The position numbers and the translations under genes were made by a program. Of a stretch of DNA of 64,000 nt, positions 55,083 through 64,000 are shown in pieces. The stretch is from Thiothrix litoralis (lineage in GTDB: Bacteria > Pseudomonadota > Gammaproteobacteria > Thiotrichales > Thiotrichaceae): assembly GCF_017901135.1 (NCBI RefSeq), contig NZ_CP072801.1, forward strand, positions 1,922,001 to 1,986,000, written 5' to 3'. Positions within the stretch are counted from its first letter, which is position 1; every line of letters begins with the position of its first letter. Under the pieces are notes generated by a model, which worked only from the letters and a program-made list of their open reading frames with translations, searched no databases and was not told where the DNA came from.

Positions 55083-55365
55083 ATCAGGCGAATGCCCAGT
55101 GGACGATAAATTAAACATAAATTAACCCTGCTATTAGTAAATAGCCCTTCATCATGAGAAGAGCTGAAGATGTATTGCGAATAAATATACAGGCGAAATG
55201 TGAGGGAAATATGGAGAAAATGACCCAATTAACACTTATGGCCCCAACTAGCCACGATACAATTCGCTTATTCGCTCTAGTAAGAATTGCTGGTTAAATC
55301 ACTGATATAAAAAGAAAATAAATCATGGCAAACCAATGGCAGTAGCAAAGGAGAGCGTAAACCGA

Positions 55366-55677
55366 TCATTTTCCACAAAAGCAAGCTGATTTCAAGACGG
55401 CTACCGCCGTGGCGATTGCCCCGGTAATTGCAGCCTGATGTTCGATAACGAAATCGGCAATCTCGGAGCCTGTTTTAGGATACCGATACTTGACCTTACC
55501 CGCATGGTCGGTATTTTTGACTTCAGCAAAATCCAGCCGATCGCCCCCTTCAAACACGATGGAACCAGCAATGTAACCCTGCTTGTCGTTGTAGAGCGTT
55601 TTGCGCAGCGTGAGATTTTGGGCATTGGGAACAGCTTGCAACACCCGCTCAATTTGCGCGAAATACGCCTCGATCAT
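55366..55677 (-). CDS. TumE-like toxin (DUF6516), C-terminus possibly altered
   Basis: 103 aa beginning MIEAYFAQIERVLQAVPN. The core GYIAGSIVFEGGDRLDFAEV and KVKYRY segments match the TumE/DUF6516 toxin family. The family's usual histidine-rich C-terminus (FRYDNxPHH-like) is absent. Another frame over the same bases reads RFRY at about the right point, suggesting a frameshift after KYRY, but this is uncertain. It overlaps the antitoxin's stop by 4 bp. Toxicity is not assured. Confidence 0.62.
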   Translation of the reverse strand: MIEAYFAQIERVLQAVPNAQNLTLRKTLYNDKQGYIAGSIVFEGGDRLDFAEVKNTDHAGKVKYRYPKTGSEIADFVIEHQAAITGAIATAVAVLKSACFCGK

Positions 55678-55987
55678 TGCAATTCCTGCAAGCGCTGCTG
55701 ATTATCACGCAACATTTCATACAGCCCCGACCACAGCATGTAGTCTTCGCGGTCATCCGCGACACCCTGCTCAAACTGGCTGTAAAACACTTCGGAAAGC
55801 ATCTGATACTGCTCTTCAAACTTTTTCAAATCCAGCCGCAGGTTCAGGATACCCCGTTTCAGTTCATGCACTTGAAAGGCGATGACATTGCGGGCAAAGG
55901 TTTCCTGATCCGCCACTTGCGACATTAACCGGCGCAAACGCTGCTCGGTGGCAGGCTGCACATCCAACTGTAAGCTCAACATGGTGA

Positions 55988-55994
<7 letters not shown>
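55674..55994 (-). CDS. TumA-like antitoxin
   Basis: About 106 aa; the frame is open further but inside the IS end. Motifs KKFEEQYQMLSEVFYSQFEQG and EDYMLWSGLYEML fit the antitoxin partner of TumE. The ATG at 55994 follows directly on GGGGAGG, a sequence contributed by the neighbouring tnpB element's end. A second ATG 12 nt later (55982, MLSLQLDVQ) may be the native start. It is upstream of the toxin, as expected for a TA module. Confidence 0.72.
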
Positions 55995-58969
<2,975 letters not shown>

Positions 58970-58979
58970 GGGTACGACT

Positions 58980-59327
58980 ATGCAACCCACTGAGCAAAAC
59001 CCTATTCCAAACCCTGACCAGAACACCGCTTTCCTGCGCAAGATAGGCACAAAAGCAGAGCGCAAACTCAAGGCACAGCGCGAGGGGAAGCAGCCTGTGT
59101 GGCTGGGGCTGGGAGTCATGGGCATCGTCGGCTGGTCAGTAGCCGTGCCAGTACTCATCGGACTGTTCACGGGCATATGGCTGGATGGCTGCTGCCCCGG
59201 CAAATACACCTGGACACTGAACCTGCTGATCGTCGGCTTGGTCATCGGCTGTGTGAATGTCTATTACTGGATAAGCAAGGAACAGCGGGCAATACACGAC
59301 GACAAAGAGGAGGATAAACATGCTTGA
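58980..59327 (+). CDS. atpQ: N-ATPase accessory membrane protein AtpQ (AtpI-like)
   Basis: 115 aa with two membrane helices (VWLGLGVMGIVGWSVAVPVL and LNLLIVGLVIGCVNVYYWI) and a charged N-terminus. The loop holds GIWLDGCCPGKYTW. The start is at 58980 because the longer frame lies in atpC. AtpI-type proteins assist c-ring assembly or carry Mg2+; in N-ATPases this place is taken by AtpQ. It overlaps atpR by 8 bp. Confidence 0.87.
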   Translation: MQPTEQNPIPNPDQNTAFLRKIGTKAERKLKAQREGKQPVWLGLGVMGIVGWSVAVPVLIGLFTGIWLDGCCPGKYTWTLNLLIVGLVIGCVNVYYWISKEQRAIHDDKEEDKHA

Positions 59328-59613
59328 AAGTCTGTTAATGCCACTACTGACCGGCATCGCGCTCGGCCTGTTTTTCTTTGGCGGGCTGTGGTGGACAGTG
59401 CGCAAGGGAAGCATCGCCAACAACCCTGCCTTGTGGTTTCTCGGCAGTTTCCTGTTGCGTACTGGTATGGCGCTGGGCGGATTTTATGCGGTGGGCGCAG
59501 GAGACTGGCGACGCTTGCTGGCCGCCTTGGTCGGTTTCGTGCTGGCACGGATGCTGTTAATCCGTTTCACCCCGACACCGTTATCCTCGCAGGAGCGCAG
59601 CCATGCACCTTAG
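59320..59613 (+). CDS. atpR: N-ATPase accessory membrane protein AtpR
   Basis: 97 aa with three hydrophobic segments (LLTGIALGLFFFGGLWW, NPALWFLGSFLLRTGMALGG and LLAALVGFVLARMLLI). The AtpR family is diagnostic for the N-ATPase operon and is not found in ordinary F-ATPase operons. A conserved arginine in LLRTGM was proposed to interact with the c subunit. It overlaps atpQ by 8 bp and atpB by 11 bp. Confidence 0.9.
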   Translation: MLESLLMPLLTGIALGLFFFGGLWWTVRKGSIANNPALWFLGSFLLRTGMALGGFYAVGAGDWRRLLAALVGFVLARMLLIRFTPTPLSSQERSHAP

Positions 59614-60286
59614 TTCCGACGAGCTGATTTTCTGGCAATACGGTTTCGCCAAACTCAACCTCACCATTGTCACCACTTGGGGGTTAATGCTGGTACTGAG
59701 CGTGGGCGCATGGCTGATTACCCGTCGTATCAGCAACGACGTTCACCTTTCGCGCTGGCAGAATGCGCTGGAAGTGATCGTGCTGGGCATCAAAACACAG
59801 ATCGAAGAAGTGGGTTTGCTTGAGTCGCGCAAATACATTGCCTTCATCGGCACGCTGTTCCTGTTCATCGTGGTGTCGAATCTGATGGCGATTGTGCCCG
59901 GTTACGAGCCACCGACCGGCTCGCTGTCGACCACCACCGCGTTGGCCATTTGCGTATTTGCCGCCGTACCACTGTTCGGCATCCGGGAAAAAGGTGTGAC
60001 GGACTATTTGCGTTCCTATTTGCAGCCGACGGTGGTGATGCTGCCGTTCAATATCATCAGCGAAATTTCGCGCACGCTCGCGCTAGCCATCCGCCTGTTC
60101 GGCAATGTCATGAGCGGCGGGATGATTATCGCTATTTTGCTGACCATTACACCGCTGTTTTTTCCCATTCTGATGAAGATGCTCGACTTACTGACGGGCA
60201 TGGTGCAAGCCTATATTTTCAGTATCCTCGCCACGGTTTATATCGCGGCTGCCACCCGCAAAGAAACAAGGAAAACACATGGATAG
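59603..60286 (+). CDS. atpB: N-ATPase subunit a
   Basis: Membrane subunit that conducts the ion past the c-ring. 227 aa with about five helices. The essential arginine lies in LALAIRLFGNVMSGG, the signature of the family. It overlaps atpE by 8 bp. Confidence 0.94.
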   Translation: MHLSSDELIFWQYGFAKLNLTIVTTWGLMLVLSVGAWLITRRISNDVHLSRWQNALEVIVLGIKTQIEEVGLLESRKYIAFIGTLFLFIVVSNLMAIVPGYEPPTGSLSTTTALAICVFAAVPLFGIREKGVTDYLRSYLQPTVVMLPFNIISEISRTLALAIRLFGNVMSGGMIIAILLTITPLFFPILMKMLDLLTGMVQAYIFSILATVYIAAATRKETRKTHG

Positions 60287-60560
60287 CATGACCCTGATTG
60301 CCATTGCCTCGATCATCACCGCCGGGATGACGATTTCCATCGGCGGCATTGGCCCGGCACTCGGCGAAGGCCGCGCGGTCGCCACGGCGCTGACCTCTCT
60401 GGCACAACAACCGGATGCCGCCCCCACCATTACCCGTACCCTGTTCGTGGGGCTGGCAATGATCGAATCGGTGGCGATTTACTGTTTCGTGGTGTCGATG
60501 ATCCTGATCTTCGCCAACCCGTTCTGGAACCATGCCATCGCCAAGGCAGCCGGAGGTTAA
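60279..60560 (+). CDS. atpE: N-ATPase subunit c (Na+-type site)
   Basis: 93 aa hairpin of two membrane helices. Helix 1 has GIGPALGEGRA with Glu30; helix 2 has MIESVAIYCF with Glu63-Ser64 and Tyr68. A second carboxylate in helix 1 together with Glu-Ser and Tyr in helix 2 is the pattern predicted to bind Na+ in N-ATPases and resembles the Ilyobacter Na+ site. H+ use cannot be excluded by sequence. Confidence 0.95.
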   Translation: MDSMTLIAIASIITAGMTISIGGIGPALGEGRAVATALTSLAQQPDAAPTITRTLFVGLAMIESVAIYCFVVSMILIFANPFWNHAIAKAAGG

Positions 60561-60563
60561 ACC

Positions 60564-61334
60564 GTGCTAATTGATTGGTTCACGGTCGGCGCACAGGTGA
60601 TCAATTTCCTGATCCTGATGTGGCTGCTGAAACATTTCCTCTACCAACCGGTGCTGGATGCCATCGACGCCCGCGAGCAACGCCTTGCCAGCCAGTTGGA
60701 GGAGGTGAAAAAAGACAAAGCCGCAGCGGCACTGGAACGTGAGGAATTCGAGTACAACAACGCGCATTTCGAGGAACAACACGCCGCGATGCTGCAAAAA
60801 GCCCGCGCCGAAGCCCAAACCGCCCGCAGCCAGTTGCTCGAAGAAGCCCGTACCGAAGCCGCCGCTTTACGCACCCAATGGCAGGAAGCCGTGCGCAAGG
60901 AACAGCAAAACCTCAGCGCCAGCATTGCCACCCGCACCCATCAGGAAGTGTTCGCCATTACCCGCAAAGCTTTGACGGAACTGGCGGATAGCGGGCTGGA
61001 AACACGCATAGTCGCGGTGTTTATCCAACGCTTGCAGGCATTGGGTGAGGCGGAAAAAGCGCCGTTATCCACCCCGGATGGCGCAGTGCTGATCCGCAGC
61101 GCCTTTCCGCTCCCGGAAGCCGAACAAGCCACGCTGACAAAGGCGGTGCAGGAGGCGCTCTCCATCAAAGCACCGCTCCAGTTCGAGACGGAGCCGGAAC
61201 TGGTGAGCGGGATTGAACTGATCAGCGGCGGCCACAAGCTGGGCTGGAGTATCGCCGAATATCTGGGCGGGCTGGAAGAAAGCATTACCGGCTTACTGGA
61301 CAGCAAGGTGGAGGAAAAAACCGATGACAGCTAG
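60564..61334 (+). CDS. atpF: N-ATPase subunit b, long form
   Basis: 256 aa, about 100 residues longer than an ordinary b subunit. It has a GTG start, an N-terminal membrane helix ([20 protein letters not shown]), a long coiled coil rich in Ala/Glu/Arg/Gln, and a C-terminal domain with [20 protein letters not shown]. The operon has no atpH (delta). The C-terminal part probably takes over delta's role of linking the stalk to F1, which fits its resemblance to the delta end (inference). It overlaps atpA by 11 bp. Confidence 0.92.
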   Translation: MLIDWFTVGAQVINFLILMWLLKHFLYQPVLDAIDAREQRLASQLEEVKKDKAAAALEREEFEYNNAHFEEQHAAMLQKARAEAQTARSQLLEEARTEAAALRTQWQEAVRKEQQNLSASIATRTHQEVFAITRKALTELADSGLETRIVAVFIQRLQALGEAEKAPLSTPDGAVLIRSAFPLPEAEQATLTKAVQEALSIKAPLQFETEPELVSGIELISGGHKLGWSIAEYLGGLEESITGLLDSKVEEKTDDS

Positions 61335-62748
61335 CCTGCAAACCACCCTCGACCAAGCCTTTCACGCCCTCCACCAAGCCCGCGAAACCTTCACCCCACC
61401 CTTGCAAGCCCGCGAAATCGGGCGCGTCAGCAGCGTCGCCACCGGCATTGCCAAAGTCACGGGCTTGCCGAATGTGGGTTACGAAGAACTGGTGAAATTC
61501 CCCGGCGGCTTGTACGGCATCGCCTTCGAGCTGACCGAAACCGACATCGGCGTGGTCTTGCTGGGCAATTACTGGCATTTGCAAGCCGGGGATGAAGTGG
61601 AACGCACCGGCAGGGTCATGGATGTGCCCGTCGGCGATGCGCTGATCGGGCGCGTCATCAACCCGCTGGGCGAGGCGCTGGATGAAAAGGGTGCGCTGAG
61701 CGTTACCCAACGCTTGCCGATTGAACGCCCCGCCGCGCCGATCATGCAGCGGGCCCCGGTCACTGTGCCGTTGCAGACTGGCATCAAGGTGATTGACGCG
61801 CTGGTGCCGATCGGGCGCGGGCAACGCGAACTGATCCTCGGCGATCGTCAGACCGGCAAGACCACCATTGCGGTCGACACCATCCTCAACCAGCATGACC
61901 AGAACGTGCTGTGTGTGTATTGCGCCATTGGGCAACGCGCCTCAGCGGTAGCGAAAGTGATTGCCAGCCTGCGCAAACACGGCGCAATGGCCTACACCAC
62001 CGTGATTGTCACCGAAGGCAATGACCCGCCGGGGCTGAGTTATATCGCGCCCTACGCGGCTACCAGCATTGCCGAATATTTCATGCAGCAAGGCCGCGAC
62101 GTGCTGATTGTGTACGACGACCTCACCAACCATGCGCGTGCTTACCGCGAACTCTCCTTGCTGTTGCGCCGCCCGCCCGGTCGGGAAGCGTTTCCGGGCG
62201 ACATTTTCTACATCCATTCGCGCCTGCTGGAACGCGCCACGCACTTGCGCCCGGAACACGGCGGCGGTTCGCTGACTGCTTTGCCGGTGATTGAAACCGA
62301 AGCGCAGAACATGGCCGCCTACATTCCCACCAACCTGATTTCGATCACCGACGGACAGATTTACCTCTCGCCCAAGCTGTTTGAACTGGGCGTACTACCG
62401 GCGGTGGACGTGGGGCGCTCGGTATCGCGGGTCGGCAGCAAGGCGCAACGCGAGGATTACCGCAAGGTTGCGGGCAGCCTCAAGCTGGCCTACGCGCAGT
62501 TTGAAGAGCTGGAAAACTTTGCCCGTTTCGGCACGCGGCTGGATGATGACACCCGCAAAGTGCTGACACACGGGCAGCGCATCCGCGCCTGTTTGCAACA
62601 GGGTGAACACCAACCCGTGCCGGTCGACGCGCAAATCAGCCTGCTGCAAGCCCTGAGCGATGGCAAGTTTGACGAAGTGCCGCTGGAAAAAATGCCCGCC
62701 GCCGAGCAAGCACTGTATGCCAGCGCCGGTTTCGAGCCAGCCACATGA
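61324..62748 (+). CDS. atpA: N-ATPase subunit alpha
   Basis: 474 aa, slightly shorter than standard alpha chains. P-loop [13 protein letters not shown], the [12 protein letters not shown] segment, and [20 protein letters not shown] are typical. [19 protein letters not shown] and the C-terminal helical domain are intact. Nucleotide binding is regulatory, not catalytic. It overlaps atpG by 4 bp. Confidence 0.95.
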   Translation: MTASLQTTLDQAFHALHQARETFTPPLQAREIGRVSSVATGIAKVTGLPNVGYEELVKFPGGLYGIAFELTETDIGVVLLGNYWHLQAGDEVERTGRVMDVPVGDALIGRVINPLGEALDEKGALSVTQRLPIERPAAPIMQRAPVTVPLQTGIKVIDALVPIGRGQRELILGDRQTGKTTIAVDTILNQHDQNVLCVYCAIGQRASAVAKVIASLRKHGAMAYTTVIVTEGNDPPGLSYIAPYAATSIAEYFMQQGRDVLIVYDDLTNHARAYRELSLLLRRPPGREAFPGDIFYIHSRLLERATHLRPEHGGGSLTALPVIETEAQNMAAYIPTNLISITDGQIYLSPKLFELGVLPAVDVGRSVSRVGSKAQREDYRKVAGSLKLAYAQFEELENFARFGTRLDDDTRKVLTHGQRIRACLQQGEHQPVPVDAQISLLQALSDGKFDEVPLEKMPAAEQALYASAGFEPAT

Positions 62749-63626
62749 GCGACAGCGGCGAAACCCTGCGGCATCGGATCGACGGGGCGGGCGATCTTCA
62801 GGCGGTGGTACGCACCATGAAGGCGCTGTCCGCCGCCAATATCAGCCAGTATGAACGCGCCGTCCACGCGCTGGAGGTGTATTTCCACACCGTCGAACTG
62901 GGGCTGGTGGCTTGTTTGCGCCAGCCTGACCTGCAACTGCCGACCACCTTCACCCGCCCCAAGGCGGCGCGGATGACGGGGGTGATTGTGTTCGGCTCTG
63001 ATCAGGGACTGGTCGGGCAATTCAACGACTTGCTGGTGGAATTTGTCACTCATGCCCTGACCGATTTACCGGGTGACAAGCAGGTGTGGGCAGTGGGCGA
63101 GCGAATGCGTGACCGCTTGCAAGACGCCGGTTTGCCGCTGGCGGGGCTGTTCAATGTACCGAATTCGGTGAATGCGATTACCGCGCTGATCGGGCAATTG
63201 CTGCTGGCAACCGAAGCGGCGCATGAACACGGCAAGCTCAGCCATTTGTACTTGTTCCACAACCGTCCTGGCGCTGTCGCGGGTCAATATGAGCCGATCA
63301 GTCAACGCCTGTTGCCACTGGATGCACAATGGCAAAACCACTTGCTGGCACAACCCTGGCAAACCCACAAGCTGCCGGAAACGTTGGGTTCCAGCCAGCA
63401 AACGCTGTGGGCGCTGATCCGCGAATACCTGTTTGTGTCGCTATACCGGGCGTGCGCCGAATCGCTGGCGAGCGAAAATGCCAGCCGTCTGGCAGCGATG
63501 CAGCGGGCAGATAAAAACATCGGTGAAATGCTGGAAAATTTGACGCAGAGCTACCACCAGCAGCGGCAGGACAGTATTGATGCGGAATTGTTTGATGTCA
63601 TCGCGGGGTTTGGTAATCCTGCGTAA
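62745..63626 (+). CDS. atpG: N-ATPase subunit gamma
   Basis: 293 aa central rotor stalk. N-terminal helix [20 protein letters not shown], Rossmann-like middle ([20 protein letters not shown]), and the C-terminal helix with [20 protein letters not shown] typical of gamma. It is the last gene of the operon; no terminator is evident before the following repeats. Confidence 0.92.
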   Translation: MSDSGETLRHRIDGAGDLQAVVRTMKALSAANISQYERAVHALEVYFHTVELGLVACLRQPDLQLPTTFTRPKAARMTGVIVFGSDQGLVGQFNDLLVEFVTHALTDLPGDKQVWAVGERMRDRLQDAGLPLAGLFNVPNSVNAITALIGQLLLATEAAHEHGKLSHLYLFHNRPGAVAGQYEPISQRLLPLDAQWQNHLLAQPWQTHKLPETLGSSQQTLWALIREYLFVSLYRACAESLASENASRLAAMQRADKNIGEMLENLTQSYHQQRQDSIDAELFDVIAGFGNPA

Positions 63627-63631
63627 AACAT

Positions 63632-63691
63632 ACCCCTAAAATCATAGTCACTGTATGAAAAGACACCCCTAAAATCATAATCACTGTATGA
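63632..63691 (+). promoter_or_regulatory. Two tandem 27-bp repeats with internal dyads
   Basis: Copies at 63632-63658 and 63665-63691 differ at one base and start 33 bp apart, about three helical turns. Each contains the dyad TCATA-N7-TATGA. The second copy ends about 10 bp before GCTATAGTGA, which may hold a -10. They lie 45-100 bp before the next start codon, consistent with a dimer-binding operator. Confidence 0.6.
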
Positions 63692-63735
63692 TTGTGCTAT
63701 AGTGAAGGCTCGTTCACTTGAATGGGCAAGTCTTC

Positions 63736-64000
63736 ATGCAACGTCAACAGCTACCATTTCTGACCCGCTGGTTACACAACAAAAATCGTAAACCCCTGAT
63801 CATCCGGGGTGCGCGGCAAGTCGGCAAATCTACATTGGTGCAGTTGTTCGCCGCACAGCAAGGCATGACCCTGATGACGGCCAATCTGGAACGCTACCCC
63901 GCCTTGGCAAACACCTTTGCCAGTAATGACCCGGAAAAAATCCTGCAACAAATTGAAGCCTTGCCGCGTATGCCTGCCGTCGATGAATCGACATTGCTGT
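63736..64000 (+). CDS. AAA ATPase (DUF4143 family), 3' end off the window
   Basis: Only 88 codons are visible. MQRQQLPFLTRWLHNKNR leads to the P-loop in IIRGARQVGKSTLVQLF and NLERYPALANTFASNDPEKI. This is the standard N-terminus of stand-alone AAA_14/DUF4143 ATPases, common orphan genes often of mobile or defence-related distribution. Their biological role is unclear. Confidence 0.85.
   Translation, partial: MQRQQLPFLTRWLHNKNRKPLIIRGARQVGKSTLVQLFAAQQGMTLMTANLERYPALANTFASNDPEKILQQIEALPRMPAVDESTLL

Overview
The window reads as chromosomal DNA of a gammaproteobacterium. Supporting this are the order mrcA / pilMNOPQ / aroK / aroB, the block rpsF-rpsR-rplI-dnaB-alr, and the BaeSR-like two-component systems. 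An exosortase H locus, an N-type (Na+) ATPase operon, DUF3131/cellulose-synthase-like polysaccharide genes and IS605-type tnpB elements together recall filamentous, sheath-forming sulfur bacteria such as Thiothrix. That genus-level idea is inference; no rRNA or other marker gene is present to confirm it.

Layout. 1-6.6 kb (minus strand): a BaeSR-like pair, an SH3-domain protein, alr, dnaB, and the ribosomal operon rpsF-rpsR-rplI with its own promoter and terminator. 6.7-13.7 kb (plus): a Ser/Thr kinase, a small membrane protein, exosortase H and its partner, a 35-aa membrane peptide, then a tandem family of secreted proteins with a Gly-rich C-terminal sorting tag (one wrecked copy, two intact). 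13.7-21.8 kb (minus): an unknown acidic protein, a double-SLT lytic transglycosylase with one dead domain, and mrcA with three translationally coupled genes. 21.9-28.9 kb (plus): pilMNOPQ-aroK-aroB.

28.9-43.0 kb is the most interesting region. Two divergent operons share a 151-bp promoter region. The minus-strand operon encodes a response-regulator/PP2C phosphatase, a STAS protein, an apparently undescribed 32-aa peptide, an anti-sigma-type kinase, and then a GH2 hydrolase, a BcsA-like glycosyltransferase and a DUF3131 protein. The plus-strand operon encodes an Hpt protein, an H-NOX heme sensor, a soluble hybrid histidine kinase, a coiled-coil membrane protein, a second DUF3131 protein and a beta-rich secreted protein. 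The natural reading is an NO-gated phosphorelay that ends in a partner switch controlling export of a polysaccharide. A 61-bp palindromic element is read through in frame inside the GH2 gene.

43.0-57.1 kb is flanked by two related tnpB elements, one intact and one dead. Between them lie dgt, yihY, a heme-oxygenase-like diiron protein, alpha carbonic anhydrase, a second BaeSR-like pair arranged divergently, a CotH/DUF4956/OprP-like porin/SdiA-regulated operon, and a TumA-TumE-type toxin-antitoxin pair whose antitoxin start is fused to an IS end. 57.2-63.6 kb is a complete N-ATPase operon (atpDCQRBEFAG). The window ends in an AAA/DUF4143-type ATPase gene preceded by two tandem dyads.
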